Source of the DNA: Chthoniobacterales bacterium
GTDB lineage: Bacteria; Verrucomicrobiota; Verrucomicrobiia; Chthoniobacterales; JACTMZ01
Length of the DNA: 35,159 nt
NCBI GenBank assembly: GCA_021463515.1
Contig: JAJTYZ010000119.1
Span: 1 to 35,159, forward strand
Direction of reading: 5' to 3'
Shown: positions 6,475-16,096 of the stretch, piece by piece
Position numbering within the stretch: position 1 is the stretch's first letter
Layout: every line of letters begins with the position of its first letter
The notes under the pieces: generated by a model
Database searches by the model: none
The model's input: the letters and a program-made list of their open reading frames with translations, nothing else
What the model was told of the DNA's origin: nothing
Position numbers and translations under genes: made by a program

Positions 6475-7638
6475 TTAACGGCTGGGAAAAAGGCGCATCC
6501 CTTTCGGCGGTCGGAGGGGATCTCTATGCTTGGGAGTTGGTTCCGCGATTTTTCGGTGAATCCAAATACTTTGCAAAACCCCAAGGCTAAAAAGAACCGC
6601 CAGCAAAAATGATCCGCCATAACTCACGAGCGGCAAAGGCAATCCTGTGATTGGAGTAACACCAATCGTCATGCCGATATTCATAAAAACATGCGTAAAA
6701 AGGAGCGTCGTCAATCCAACGGCCAGCAGCCGCCCAAAGTCATCATTCGCCTTCAGCGCGATATAAAGTCCAATGCCCACCAAAAGTAAAAAGCTCAGCA
6801 ACAAAAGGGCACCGCCAATAAACCCATGCTGTTCACCAATCACCGAAAAAATAAAGTCGTTGTGCACAATCGTGCTTGGAAGAAATCCAAGTTCGTTGAG
6901 TGTGTTGGGTGCCTTAAATCCCTTCCCTTCCCAGCCGCCGGAACCAATGGCGGTGAGGGATTGGTTAATCGTCCACCCTGCTCCACGCGGATCAAGTTCG
7001 GGATCAAGAAAGGTCACAATGCGCAGACGCTGGTAGGGCTTAAGGCCGAAATTGACCATGAGCGGGATGGCAATCACAGCGACGAGCAGCAAGGTGATGA
7101 GATAACGCCCGGGAACACGCGCCGCATAGAGCATCGCCAATACCACGGGCATCCACACAATCGCGGAACCAAGATCAGGCTGAATGAGAATGAGGAGCCA
7201 CGGAGCAGCGACAATAACGCCGCAAAGCGCAATACGAAAAATCGGTGGCATGTTTTCGTAATCGGCTAAAAAAGTCGCAATCACCATCACCGAGGCAAGA
7301 ATGGCAAGCTGCGAAGGCTGAAAATTAAAAAAACCCAAATTCAACCAACTTCGCGCTCCATAAACTTCCTCCCCTATAAAATGTGTGGCCAACAAGGCCG
7401 CTAATCCTGCCAAATACAAGGGCAATCCGCCGCGCCGAATCCACCGGTAATCGGTAAGCGATACCACGAGAAAAATTGCAAATCCCACAAGCAGCCAAAC
7501 CAACTGACGATTCCAAAACGAATGTTCACGCATCCATGTTGCGCTGTAGATGGCAAAGATGCCGAAAGCACCGAGCAAGACAGTGAGAATAAGCAGCGGC
7601 CAATGGAGCGCGGCGAGTTTACGAGGAATGGACATCAT
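6475..7638 (-). CDS. rodA: Rod-shape SEDS peptidoglycan polymerase RodA
   Basis: A 387-aa integral membrane protein with about ten hydrophobic helices, the usual length for RodA. Family signatures include FQPSQLAILASVM in the second helix pair, GRYLITLLLV, the long periplasmic loop NELGFLPSTIVHNDFIFSVIGEQHGFIGG with the conserved Asp, and TPITGLPLPLVSYGGS near the end. It polymerises lipid II glycan chains with a partner class B PBP during elongation, so the cell is probably rod-shaped. The start is ATG 7638 or the adjacent ATG 7635, 11 bp after the upstream ATPase gene; both belong to one operon. Confidence 0.93.
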   Translation of the reverse strand: MMSIPRKLAALHWPLLILTVLLGAFGIFAIYSATWMREHSFWNRQLVWLLVGFAIFLVVSLTDYRWIRRGGLPLYLAGLAALLATHFIGEEVYGARSWLNLGFFNFQPSQLAILASVMVIATFLADYENMPPIFRIALCGVIVAAPWLLILIQPDLGSAIVWMPVVLAMLYAARVPGRYLITLLLVAVIAIPLMVNFGLKPYQRLRIVTFLDPELDPRGAGWTINQSLTAIGSGGWEGKGFKAPNTLNELGFLPSTIVHNDFIFSVIGEQHGFIGGALLLLSFLLLVGIGLYIALKANDDFGRLLAVGLTTLLFTHVFMNIGMTIGVTPITGLPLPLVSYGGSFLLAVLFSLGVLQSIWIHRKIAEPTPKHRDPLRPPKGMRLFPSR

Positions 7639-7649
7639 TTTTCCAAAAA

Positions 7650-8501
7650 TCAGGCGGCAAGGCGCGGCACCGCCGCAAGCAATTTCTTCGTATAGTCATG
7701 TTGCGGGTCGGCATAAATAGCCGCCGCCGGTGCCGACTCAACAATGTGCCCATGATGCATGACCACCACGTGATCGCTGACGTGTTCGACGACCGCAAGA
7801 TCGTGCGCAATGAATAAATAAGCAATGCCCAGTTGTTCCTGAATATCCTGCAGCAGATTCACAATCTGCGCTTGGACACTCACATCAAGCGCACTCACCG
7901 GCTCATCACAAACAATGAAGCGCGGCTTCACCGCAAGGGCGCGGGCAATGCCAATGCGCTGACGTTGCCCCCCGCTAAATTCGTGCGGATAACGCCCCAT
8001 AGACTCCGCAGGCAAACCTACCTGACGCAGCAGCTCCACAACGCGCTCACGTCGCTCGCCCTTGGTCATTTTTGGAAAATGAATTTCCAACGGCTCCGCA
8101 AGAATTGCATGAATGGTCATGCGCGGATTTAACGATCCAAAGGGGTCTTGAAAAATCATCTGCATGTCTTTGCGCAGAGGACGAAACTTCCGTTCGCTCA
8201 TGGGCAAAATATCTTCTCCTTCGTAAAGGACTTGACCGGACGTTGCCGGCGTGAGTTTAAGAATCGTACGGCCTACGGTAGTTTTTCCACTGCCACTCTC
8301 CCCCACCAGTCCTACTGTCTTCCCCGCCTCGATGTCAAAACTCACTCCATCCACCGCCTTAATCTCGCCCACAGGTCGTCGAAAAACGCCGCCAAGCACG
8401 GGAAACCATGTGTGCAGATTGCGAATGGAAAGAAGTGGCACCAGCGCACTTTGCCCATACCGCGCCGCCACCGCAAGCACGCGCTCGTTTAGCTGATCCA
8501 T
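7650..8501 (-). CDS. Oligopeptide-type ABC transporter ATP-binding protein (OppF/DppF-like)
   Basis: A 283-aa ABC ATPase. Walker A is GESGSGKT (67-74), with the Q-loop in [14 protein letters not shown], signature FSGGQRQR, Walker [13 protein letters not shown] and H-switch [19 protein letters not shown] and the C-terminal [14 protein letters not shown] are typical of the peptide/nickel OppF subfamily. The usual partner genes (permeases, OppD, binding protein) are not adjacent; the neighbours are housekeeping genes. It therefore works with a transporter encoded elsewhere. Its start overlaps the upstream IIA-like gene by 13 bp. Confidence 0.9.
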   Translation of the reverse strand: MDQLNERVLAVAARYGQSALVPLLSIRNLHTWFPVLGGVFRRPVGEIKAVDGVSFDIEAGKTVGLVGESGSGKTTVGRTILKLTPATSGQVLYEGEDILPMSERKFRPLRKDMQMIFQDPFGSLNPRMTIHAILAEPLEIHFPKMTKGERRERVVELLRQVGLPAESMGRYPHEFSGGQRQRIGIARALAVKPRFIVCDEPVSALDVSVQAQIVNLLQDIQEQLGIAYLFIAHDLAVVEHVSDHVVVMHHGHIVESAPAAAIYADPQHDYTKKLLAAVPRLAA

Positions 8502-8938
8502 CGGGCCAACAATCGCGCAAAGTCTTCTTCCGACTTTGCTGCCATCAAGTCCTCGCGTCGTTTTGCATCCCCACAGGCACGCGCCAAGGCACCCACCGCA
8601 CGCAAGTACTCTGCAGCTCGGGCCGTAGGAATCGCAAAGGCAAAAAACAATGAAATCAACTCACCCTTTTCCCCGATCACGGGTGATGCGAGGCGCATCG
8701 CCGCTAAGGCTAAATCTACAATTTCCGAACGCCGTGCGTGAACAAGGCAAACCGCTCCACCATGCCCTTCCCCTAATTCCACGACTTGATTAGGCCCAAT
8801 CGCCTTCCAAAAATCTTCCCATAAACCCACGCGGGGATCGTCTCGCAAAATTTCTGCCACCGCCCGCACGGCCTCCTCCCGCGTGGCCACTTGCACTCCC
8901 AAACGAACGGTTGCTGCGCTTAAACACCGGCAATTCAT
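8489..8938 (-). CDS. PTS fructose/nitrogen-type EIIA domain protein
   Basis: A 149-aa single-domain protein resembling PTS EIIA type 2 (fructose/PtsN). The phosphorylated histidine should be in [17 protein letters not shown] (His67), matching the family's IPHAR motif, though the stretch is divergent. The C-terminal half ([29 protein letters not shown]) matches the second half of the fold. With no sugar permease nearby, a regulatory PtsN-like role is more likely than sugar uptake. Its ATG overlaps the nadK stop as ATGA. Confidence 0.75.
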   Translation of the reverse strand: MNCRCLSAATVRLGVQVATREEAVRAVAEILRDDPRVGLWEDFWKAIGPNQVVELGEGHGGAVCLVHARRSEIVDLALAAMRLASPVIGEKGELISLFFAFAIPTARAAEYLRAVGALARACGDAKRREDLMAAKSEEDFARLLARWIS

Positions 8939-9795
8939 ACATTACTCCCGCTCCATTTGAGCTTCTCACGAAGCACATCGCTAAAAGTGCGCTCGGGCAA
9001 TGTGGCTAAGCGAAACGTTTCCTCAGCCCGCGAAATTCGCAAAACATCACCCACCTCAAAATCATGCGTTTTTTGCCCATCCACATTCACCGTCACTCCC
9101 TCCCACCCTCCTACAAGTCGCAGCTCCAACCGTGCAGAATCCGAAATCACCGTCGAACGATTGGTCAAAACGTGAGGGCAAATCGGAGTTAAAACAAAAC
9201 AGGCACTCTCAGGCATCAACAAGGGGCCCCCTGCCGACATCGAGTAAGCCGTGGAACCCGTCGGCGTGGAAACAATGAGCCCATCGGCATTGTAAACGCA
9301 AAGCTCCTCCCCATTTACCCACACCTCGACTTTGATGAGTTGGGAATGTTGCCCTCGACTAATCACGGCATCGTTGAGGCCTTGAAAATTTCCAACGATT
9401 TCTCCGGCCCGTTCCAATTCCACACGCAGCAGCGTACGCACACTCAATTGAAAATCACCTGCCGCGATACTCTCCACAGCCCGTGGCCAATCCTCACTGC
9501 TTACGCCAGTAAGAAAACCAAGCGAGCCAAGATTGATCCCAAAAACTGGCGGAACCGATCCGCGCAAACGATGCAAAGCACGCAAAATCGTTCCATCCCC
9601 CCCCAACACGAGAAGCAAATCACAACGAGAAGCCAGAGCCGGTTCATCCAAACCTTCTCCCTCCAAACCGCACGCCACGGCTATTTGTCGCTCCAAAAGC
9701 ACCTCCACACCGCGCTGAATCAACGCCTCCCGAATGGCAAGCGTCAAAGGTGTCGCTTGAGGCTTATCTACTCGTGCAAGAATTCCGACTTTCAT
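8935..9795 (-). CDS. nadK: NAD kinase
   Basis: A 286-aa protein that phosphorylates NAD to NADP. The diagnostic GGDGT motif is at 65-69 (LLVLGGDGTILRALHRL), followed by PVFGINLGSLGFLTG and the NAD-binding NADGLIVSTPTGSTAYSMSAGGPLL. Length is normal. The frame opens at 9810, but ATG 9795 (MKVGILARVDKP) fits the family start and forms an ATGA overlap with the tlyA stop. Confidence 0.95.
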   Translation of the reverse strand: MKVGILARVDKPQATPLTLAIREALIQRGVEVLLERQIAVACGLEGEGLDEPALASRCDLLLVLGGDGTILRALHRLRGSVPPVFGINLGSLGFLTGVSSEDWPRAVESIAAGDFQLSVRTLLRVELERAGEIVGNFQGLNDAVISRGQHSQLIKVEVWVNGEELCVYNADGLIVSTPTGSTAYSMSAGGPLLMPESACFVLTPICPHVLTNRSTVISDSARLELRLVGGWEGVTVNVDGQKTHDFEVGDVLRISRAEETFRLATLPERTFSDVLREKLKWSGSNV

Positions 9796-10520
9796 GGCGT
9801 CAATAAACACAAGAATTCGCGATTTCCATCAGCACCAGTCAAAGGCGAAGGAATCACCCCGCCCCATGCCCAATTTCGATTTTCCGCAAAATGATGAATT
9901 TTTTCCACCGCCCGTTCGTGCGCTTTCTCATCACGCACAACACCACCACGTCCCACTTCGGAGCGCGATAATTCAAACTGCGGCTTAATAAGAGCCACGA
10001 TCATCCCGCCGTCAGTAAGAAGACTTGCCACCGGCGGCAAGACCAAAGTCAGGGAAATAAAACTTACATCCACCACTGCCAGACACGGCTTTTCGGGAAA
10101 ATCCTCCGGCTGCAAATGCCGTGCGTTGCAATGTTCTCTGACCACGACCCGTACATCCTCGCGCAAACTCCATGCCAATTGCCCATACCCCACATCCAAC
10201 GCATAGACCTTCACGGCGCCATGCTGCAACAAACAATCCGTAAATCCTCCTGTCGAAGCACCCACATCGAGGCAAATCCACCCGGAAGGATCAATGCCGA
10301 AATGCGCCAAAGCTGCCTCCAATTTATGGCCACCTCGACCCACATAACGATCGCGCTCCCGAACTTCGAGCGGCATATCTTCACCACAATTTTGTGACGC
10401 TTTTTCCATCCGCGTACCGCTGGAAAAAACGGCACCGGCCATAATAAGTCGCTGAGCCTTTTCACGGGAGGGACACAAGCCACGCTGTACCAACAACACG
10501 TCCAAGCGAACCGTGGGCAT
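9792..10520 (-). CDS. tlyA: TlyA-family rRNA (cytidine-2'-O)-methyltransferase
   Basis: A 242-aa protein. The N-terminal S4 RNA-binding domain (RLDVLLVQRGLCPSREKAQRLIMAGAVF) is followed by a RrmJ-like methyltransferase domain: GRGGHKLEAAL, SAM motif CLDVGASTGGFTDCLLQ, VVDVSFISL and LIKPQFE, giving the Lys-Asp-Lys catalytic pattern. TlyA proteins methylate 16S and/or 23S rRNA cytidines and are often misnamed hemolysins. The frame extends to a TTG at 10532, but ATG 10520 has a GAGAG sequence at good distance and matches the usual start. The tlyA-nadK order is common in bacteria. Confidence 0.92.
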   Translation of the reverse strand: MPTVRLDVLLVQRGLCPSREKAQRLIMAGAVFSSGTRMEKASQNCGEDMPLEVRERDRYVGRGGHKLEAALAHFGIDPSGWICLDVGASTGGFTDCLLQHGAVKVYALDVGYGQLAWSLREDVRVVVREHCNARHLQPEDFPEKPCLAVVDVSFISLTLVLPPVASLLTDGGMIVALIKPQFELSRSEVGRGGVVRDEKAHERAVEKIHHFAENRNWAWGGVIPSPLTGADGNREFLCLLTP

Positions 10521-10528
10521 CGTCGCTC

Positions 10529-11059
10529 TCAAATACCGCCCGACATGCCGTTTTCCGCAAGCCGACGCTCCAGCTGCCGAATACGCGCTTCCGCCATTTC
10601 CAACTGCTGGCGTCGCTCCACCAAGAGCAATTCGAGCTCACGAATCCGCTGCTGCAAATTCTGCCGTATCGTCCGACGCCCAGGCTCACGCAAGGCGATG
10701 TCTTCGGTCGGCGGCGGTTGACCTTGAAAAAATCCGCTCTCACGCAAAGGCATTTCTTTACCTGTGCAGCAATTGATGAGCGTCGTCTCCGCATTCACTT
10801 CTCCCAGCCGCAAAAACTCCTGCACCGCCTCTTCCGTCGTTGGCCCGTAAAAGGATTCATCCCCAAGTTGGATGAGATAATCCATGTGCAGCTCCTGCAA
10901 CATCGGTGCTTTGATCCACTCCATCTGATCATCACTCACAAGATCGAGAGGCGACACCTGCGCTGCACGCGCCCATTCTTTCAACTTCGCAAAATCCACC
11001 GGGCCGAAAATCTGATTATCCTCGTGCTTCCGTAAATACCACTTTTTTGAATATTCCAT
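10529..11059 (-). CDS. GYF-like (DUF4339-type) protein with C-terminal coiled coil
   Basis: A 176-aa soluble protein. Residues 1-52 (KKWYLRKHEDNQIFGPVDFAKLKEWARAAQVSP, then W) form a GYF_2/DUF4339-like module, and residues about 62-105 (YLIQLGDESFYGPTTEEAVQEFLRLG) look like a second, weaker module. A proline linker leads to a coiled coil at 129-168. GYF-like modules bind proline-rich peptides, so it may be an adaptor; this is inferred. It is first in the tlyA-nadK-rodA operon and its stop lies 9 bp before the tlyA ATG. Confidence 0.7.
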   Translation of the reverse strand: MEYSKKWYLRKHEDNQIFGPVDFAKLKEWARAAQVSPLDLVSDDQMEWIKAPMLQELHMDYLIQLGDESFYGPTTEEAVQEFLRLGEVNAETTLINCCTGKEMPLRESGFFQGQPPPTEDIALREPGRRTIRQNLQQRIRELELLLVERRQQLEMAEARIRQLERRLAENGMSGGI

Positions 11060-11217
11060 GGTGTCGAGAAAAAACTATGCCTTCTCTTCGATTCGATAGC
11101 GAGTAAATCTTCAGCAAAATTGTCGTCACTACGCCGCCTTCCATCTCCCTCGCTCTCGTAGAAAACCTCGAAAACCAAAAACATCTGCTCACCCCAAAAC
11201 GCAAAACAATGCCATGA

Positions 11218-12786
11218 TCATTTTTCCCTCTGGCGCAATTCAACACGCCGCGTTTTCCCGCTCATCGTCTTAGGCAACATGGAAACGAATTCGATTTCGC
11301 GAGGATATTTGTAGGAAGCGACAAGTTGTTTGCAATGGTCTTGCAATGTCTGTTTCATTTCCCAAGTCGGTTCATTTCCCGAACGCAGCACGACGAAAGC
11401 TTTCACTATTTGCCCGCGCCCTTTGTCCGGCTTTCCCACAACCGCCACATCCTGCACCGCTGGATGCGCCTGCAAAGCACTCTCCACCTCATAAGGCCCA
11501 ATGCGATAGCCGGAGCTTTTAATGACGTCATCCTTGCGCCCCACAAACCAAAAATACCCCTCCGCATCCCGCGTCGCACGGTCACCCGTGAGATACCAAT
11601 CCCCACGAAAACTCTGCCTGGTCTGTTCCGGACATCCCCAGTATTCTTTGAACAATCCCACTGGTCGCCCCGCTCCAAGGCAAACGGCTATTTCCCCCTC
11701 CTCGCCATCAGGTACAGGCTGAAGCTCCTCATCCACCAACTGAACATCATACCCCGGCGTCGGGTGCCCCAACGAACCGGGCTTCACAGGAAATCCAAGG
11801 CTCAAAAAATGACCGAGAAGAATGACCGTCTCCGTCTGCCCATAGCCCTCATGAATAGGCAACCCGGTAGCTTTTTTCCATGCGGTGAAAACATCGGGAT
11901 GAAGCGGTTCTCCGGCAGTGACGCAATGACGTAAGTGGGGAAATTTATGCCGCGCCAATCCACGACTTACCATCATGCGAAAGGCTGTCGGCGGAGAACA
12001 CAGACTCGTGATGGGATAGCGACTCAAAATGTCCATCGTGCGCGAGGCAGAAAACACTTCACCCGCCTCCCAGACAAAGAGACATGCACCGCAATGCCAT
12101 GGCCCAAAGAAACTCGACCATGCCGCCTTCGCCCACCCGAGATCGGAAGTATTCCAATGAATATCCTGCGGACGAAGATTGAGCCAAAGACGCCCCGTCA
12201 CCTCATGCCCGAGGCCATAGCTGCCGTGTGTGTGCACAACCATTTTCGGGTGCCCCGCCGTGGAGCTGGTAAAATAAATCAGTCCAGGCGCATCCGCCCG
12301 CGTGCGAGGCAATGAGAAATGTGGTGCTGCGTGCGCAAGTGCCTCCGCGAAATTGTGCTCACCCGCATATGACGCCCCAACAATCCAAAGAATCCCCTCG
12401 AAGCCGACAAGTTTGGATGCACCAAGGCGATCGGTAATCGCCGCCCGAATGTCTCCTTCTTTTAGGCGATAAGATAAATCATGCTCCGTGAGTTGCGGCG
12501 TGCAGGGAACCGGAATCGCCCCTAAACGAATCAACGCCAACATCGCAATCCACCACTCCGGCCGTCGCGGGAGTACGAGGAGAACCGGCTGTCCCACTTT
12601 TATCCCAGAATAGTGCATCGCACTTGCCGCACGAATGCTCAATTCACGCAATTCTGCGAAGGTAAAACGACGTTCCTCAGTGCCCTCCTCGCTTACCCAC
12701 CATAAGGCCATTGATCCCGGACTTTTTGTAGCCCATCCATCGAATATATCCGTGGCGAAATTGAAGTACTCAGGAACCGATACCAT
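11218..12786 (-). CDS. AMP-forming acyl-CoA synthetase (ACSM/acetyl-CoA synthetase-like)
   Basis: A 522-aa member of the ANL superfamily that activates a carboxylic acid to acyl-AMP and then acyl-CoA. The P-loop is YFTSSTAGHPKMVVHTH, followed by the A5 motif GYGQTET, the hinge region YLTGDRATRDAEGYFWFVGRKDDVIKSSGYRIGP (in two conserved blocks) and the catalytic Lys motif PKTMSGKTRR near the end. Length and N-terminus resemble medium-chain (ACSM) enzymes more than Acs (about 650 aa). Substrate is not determinable. It is divergent from a CoA-transferase gene, suggesting shared acetate or short-chain acid metabolism. An AGAGGA Shine-Dalgarno precedes ATG 12786, and a terminator-like hairpin lies in its leader. 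Confidence 0.9.
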   Translation of the reverse strand: MVSVPEYFNFATDIFDGWATKSPGSMALWWVSEEGTEERRFTFAELRELSIRAASAMHYSGIKVGQPVLLVLPRRPEWWIAMLALIRLGAIPVPCTPQLTEHDLSYRLKEGDIRAAITDRLGASKLVGFEGILWIVGASYAGEHNFAEALAHAAPHFSLPRTRADAPGLIYFTSSTAGHPKMVVHTHGSYGLGHEVTGRLWLNLRPQDIHWNTSDLGWAKAAWSSFFGPWHCGACLFVWEAGEVFSASRTMDILSRYPITSLCSPPTAFRMMVSRGLARHKFPHLRHCVTAGEPLHPDVFTAWKKATGLPIHEGYGQTETVILLGHFLSLGFPVKPGSLGHPTPGYDVQLVDEELQPVPDGEEGEIAVCLGAGRPVGLFKEYWGCPEQTRQSFRGDWYLTGDRATRDAEGYFWFVGRKDDVIKSSGYRIGPYEVESALQAHPAVQDVAVVGKPDKGRGQIVKAFVVLRSGNEPTWEMKQTLQDHCKQLVASYKYPREIEFVSMLPKTMSGKTRRVELRQREK

Positions 12787-12828
12787 GTCCGTTTCCTCTC
12801 AGGGCGAGCATCAAACTCATTTGAAAAA

Positions 12829-12848
12829 AACGAGTTGGAAAACTCGTT
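12829..12848 (-). terminator. Terminator-like hairpin in the acyl-CoA synthetase leader
   Basis: Read on the - strand: AACGAGTT, loop TTCC, AACTCGTT, immediately continued by further T residues (seven in a row in total). The stem is a perfect 8 bp. It lies about 43 nt upstream of the synthetase ATG and downstream of any promoter for it. No gene ends here, so it could be an attenuator rather than an end-of-operon terminator. Confidence 0.5.
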
Positions 12849-12870
12849 CTACGTTTTTTAAGATCATGGC

Positions 12871-12899
12871 TTGAATTCATCAGGAACTTGATGTATTAG
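12871..12899 (+). promoter_or_regulatory. Candidate sigma70-type promoter of the CoA-transferase gene
   Basis: TTGAAT (12871-12876) and TATTAG (12894-12899) are separated by 17 bp, each matching four of six consensus bases. It is the best promoter-like pair in this divergent region and lies about 80 bp before ATG 12981. Such matches arise by chance, so confidence is low. Confidence 0.3.
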
Positions 12900-12980
12900 T
12901 TTGGCTAATGGTGCATGGTTTGTGCTGTCTCCGCAAGAATAGATGCAAAAAATTGGCCACACCATTTTGGAAAATCATTC

Positions 12981-14474
12981 ATGAAATCATTTGCTAAACT
13001 AACACCCGAAGAAGCCGCTCAACTTATCAACAATGGAGAAACCATGGGGGTTAGCGGATTTACACCCGCCGGCTCACCGAAAGCCGTAACCGTCGCCATC
13101 GCCGCTCGAGCGGAAGCCGAACACGCTACCGGACGGCCTTACAAGGTGAATGTAATTTCCGGTGCTTCGACCGGACGCTCAACGGATGGTGTTTTGGCCA
13201 AGGCCAAGGCGGTGGGTTTTCGCACGCCGTATCAGTCCGATTCGGAAATGCGTAAAAGCATTAACGCCGGGGAAACGCAATTCTTTGATATGCACCTTTC
13301 CAAATCTCCGCAGGATGTGCGTTACGGATTTCTTGGGCCGATGAAGCTCGCGATTATTGAAGCGTGCGACGTGAGTGACAACGGTGAAATTGTCCTCACT
13401 TCCGCCGTCGGGGCGTCTCCCACATTTTGCCACGCTGCTGAAAAAATTGTCATCGAACTTAATCGTTACCACCCACAATTCCTTCGCGGGGTACATGACA
13501 TTTACGAGCCTGGGAATCCGCCCAACCGCGAGATTATTTCCATCCTCAAGCCGTCCGATCGCATTGGCTCTCCGGTCGTCAAAGTGGACCCCGCCAAAAT
13601 TGTCGGCATTGTGGAAACGAATACCCCAGACGAAACCGGTTCCTTCTCCGCCGTTGGTCCGATGACAGCGCAAATCGGCCAAAACGTTGCGGATTTTATG
13701 GCGCGAGAAATCCGGCGCGGACTCATCCCGCCAACCTTCCTCCCGGTGCAGTCGGGCGTGGGCGATACAGCCAACGCCGTTCTCATGGCCATGGCGGAAC
13801 ACCCCGATATTCCCGCCTTTGAAATGTACACCGAGGTAATTCAAGACGCCGTGATTGCTCTCATGCGTCAGGATCGCGTTAAATTTGTCAGCGGCTGCTC
13901 CCTCACCGTTCCACCCGATACTCTCAATGGCATTTACAAAGACTGGGATTTTTTCAAAAACCGCCTCGTGCTGCGTCCGCAAGAAATTTCTAACAGCCCC
14001 GAAGTCATCCGTCGCATCGGTGTATTAAGCGTCAACACCGCCATCGAAGTGGACCTCGTCGGCAACGTCAACAGCACCCACGTGCTTGGACGTAATATCA
14101 TGAATGGCATCGGCGGATCGGCAGACTTTGCCCGCTCGGCTTACCTTTCAATTTTCATCTGCCCCTCCACAGCCAAAGGCGGAAAAATCAGCACGATTGT
14201 TCCACTCGTCAGCCACGTAGATAGCAGCGAGCACTCCGTAGCCATTATCATCACCGAACAAGGTGTCGCCGATTTACGCGGGCTCAGCCCGGGCGAACGC
14301 GCCAATGTTCTCATCGCGAACTGTGCCCATCCCGACTACCGTCCGCTCCTACGTGACTACGTCGCACGTGCCGAGAGCATCCACTCCCACTCCCCGCATC
14401 AATTGCAATCCGCCTTCCGTATGCACCATGCCTTCTCCACCCAAGGCGACATGCGGCAAGCACAATGGGAGTAA
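12981..14474 (+). CDS. Acetyl-CoA hydrolase / succinyl-CoA:acetate CoA-transferase family protein
   Basis: A 497-aa class I CoA-transferase of the acetyl-CoA hydrolase (Cat1/AarC/Ach1) group. The N-terminal domain covers MGVSGFTPAGSPKAV and ISGASTGRSTDGVLAKA; the C-terminal domain carries IITEQGVADLRGLSPGERA, where the family's active-site glutamate lies, after GIGGSADFARSAYLSIF. It moves CoA between acetate and an acyl-CoA, or hydrolyses acetyl-CoA. The frame opens at 12915, but ATG 12981 (MKSFAKLTPEEAAQLI) has GGAAAA at the right distance and fits the family N-terminus. It is divergent from the acyl-CoA synthetase. Confidence 0.9.
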   Translation: MKSFAKLTPEEAAQLINNGETMGVSGFTPAGSPKAVTVAIAARAEAEHATGRPYKVNVISGASTGRSTDGVLAKAKAVGFRTPYQSDSEMRKSINAGETQFFDMHLSKSPQDVRYGFLGPMKLAIIEACDVSDNGEIVLTSAVGASPTFCHAAEKIVIELNRYHPQFLRGVHDIYEPGNPPNREIISILKPSDRIGSPVVKVDPAKIVGIVETNTPDETGSFSAVGPMTAQIGQNVADFMAREIRRGLIPPTFLPVQSGVGDTANAVLMAMAEHPDIPAFEMYTEVIQDAVIALMRQDRVKFVSGCSLTVPPDTLNGIYKDWDFFKNRLVLRPQEISNSPEVIRRIGVLSVNTAIEVDLVGNVNSTHVLGRNIMNGIGGSADFARSAYLSIFICPSTAKGGKISTIVPLVSHVDSSEHSVAIIITEQGVADLRGLSPGERANVLIANCAHPDYRPLLRDYVARAESIHSHSPHQLQSAFRMHHAFSTQGDMRQAQWE

Positions 14475-14523
14475 TTTTTCACAGTCCGTCTGCCCCATTT
14501 GTCCTCTTTGTCCCATCCATTCC

Positions 14524-15807
14524 CTATTGGGGGCGATGCATAATCTGCTGCCGCCCCAAGGTGACCACACGCGGCGTCGCACTGCCTGCCGACTGCACTT
14601 GCAATGACACCTGGGTGTTGGGCTGTCCTCGAATCATCGCAGACAATTCACGAGGAGAAACACCACGGGCATCCACCCACCCCGCGCCATCACTGCTCAC
14701 CGCGAGCACACGATCGCCCACCGTGAGACTACTGCTCGCCGGCGTATCGGGTAAAATACTGCCGATGACAGGAATGCCATCCGAGCCATTGTTGAGCGTT
14801 GCCCCAATCCCAACCGGTGCCACACGTTCAATCCCCCGCTGCGCCGCCTGACGCTCCATATCGTTGGTGAGTCCCGCAGCCCATTGCATAGCGGCTGCAG
14901 TGTCTTTGCCAGCCCACTCCGCCGCAATTTGGCCGGCGGCACGAGCACGCATCGGAGGTGGCGTGTCGGGCGACATTTCGGAAAAGTTTTGTGCAGCCAG
15001 CGCAGGATTTCCGGAAGCCTCGGATGCCAAAATTCTACCCAGCACCATACCTCGTGTGCGCGGGTCTTCAATTTCTGCTGCCCATTGACGCGCCGCCTCG
15101 GGTTGCGTCTCGGCCCATCCCATCGCGAAACGGGCAAGAAATTGCGAGCGTTGAAATCCATCCAACCCCTCCCCAAGCGCAAGAGCCGCTCCGGCATCCG
15201 TTGCCGCCAACGAAGCCGCAGCACGCCCCAACACCCCGGCACGCGCCCCGCCATCGAGAAACTCATTCGCATGCGCCGCCAATTGCTGTGGCGTCATTTT
15301 TCCATTTTCCATCAAATAAAGCCCCAACGCCCCCGCCACGCCGAAACGACCGGCCTCTCCACTACGAATAATATCAGCCACACTCCGCCCCGAGAGCTCC
15401 CCATAAAGCGCCAACATTCCCATCTCTCGTGCATTCACATCGGGAAATTGCCGTATGCGCTCCATGGCTTCGAGGGGATCGAGTCCTGCAAATGATTTTA
15501 CGAGAGCATTGATATACGCCTCGCGTTCACGATCACTTTTAAAGGATGCCAACTTCGCCGTGATGTCCTGACCTGCGGAGGGCGTGACTGCCGATAATTT
15601 TCCCGTACTTTCCTTGGTACGAGTCAAATTACTCACGACGTCATCATTGGCAGACGATGATGTTTTGGGGTCGGATTGGGCGGCCGTTGCCTTTTTATTC
15701 GAGGCGGAGTTTTCCGCCGGCACGGGTGACCAAGGACCAAAAAGTCCAAGGGCAATAATAAGGGCGGTCAGCAGAACAAACGCCACCGTGGCGAGTTTGA
15801 TATTCAT
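14524..15807 (-). CDS. Membrane-anchored helical-repeat protein with C-terminal PDZ domain
   Basis: A 427-aa protein. ATG 15807 starts an N-terminal membrane anchor (IKLATVAFVLLTALIIALGLFGPW); the open frame upstream of it adds no sensible residues. A low-complexity linker follows, then helical repeats of about 35 residues with A-x-x-WA motifs (PEAARQWAAEIEDPRTR; TAAAMQWAAGLTNDMER). Residues about 325-420 form a PDZ domain (VGIGATLNNGS, IPVIGSILPDTPASSSLTVGDRVLAV). No protease domain is present, so it is probably a periplasmic scaffold or adaptor. The type is common in Verrucomicrobiota; exact function unknown. It converges on the CoA-transferase gene. Confidence 0.75.
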   Translation of the reverse strand: MNIKLATVAFVLLTALIIALGLFGPWSPVPAENSASNKKATAAQSDPKTSSSANDDVVSNLTRTKESTGKLSAVTPSAGQDITAKLASFKSDREREAYINALVKSFAGLDPLEAMERIRQFPDVNAREMGMLALYGELSGRSVADIIRSGEAGRFGVAGALGLYLMENGKMTPQQLAAHANEFLDGGARAGVLGRAAASLAATDAGAALALGEGLDGFQRSQFLARFAMGWAETQPEAARQWAAEIEDPRTRGMVLGRILASEASGNPALAAQNFSEMSPDTPPPMRARAAGQIAAEWAGKDTAAAMQWAAGLTNDMERQAAQRGIERVAPVGIGATLNNGSDGIPVIGSILPDTPASSSLTVGDRVLAVSSDGAGWVDARGVSPRELSAMIRGQPNTQVSLQVQSAGSATPRVVTLGRQQIMHRPQ

Positions 15808-16096
15808 AAGGAACAAGGTGCGCCAACACCACAAAGTTGCAAGCTCGAACACGCCTCGGATTCACATCAAGGCGCAGGACAAAAATCTTCTATCATGCAA
15901 CGAGGGGCAGCGAGTCGTTTTCTGCGGCGCATGAGTTGAAGCGGTGTTTCCAGAACGAGTCCAAGCGTCGGCTGGCGTAGATGCAGCGGAATGCGAGGAT
16001 TTTGCCAGCATCTGGTTCGCTCCAAAACATGCCGGATTGCTTGCATCGCTACCGATGATGGTGCGACAACCCGGGAAGGACGCACGGCCATCAACT

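Noticed and set aside
13179-13982. 267-codon - strand frame
   Set aside because: Antisense to the clearly identified CoA-transferase gene; no motif of its own.
15867-16094. 75-codon - strand frame between the PDZ and AAA_14 genes
   Set aside because: Composition is Arg/Pro/Leu-rich without any recognisable motif and it has no leader; the roughly 290-bp gap seems non-coding apart from the dyad at 16097-16128.
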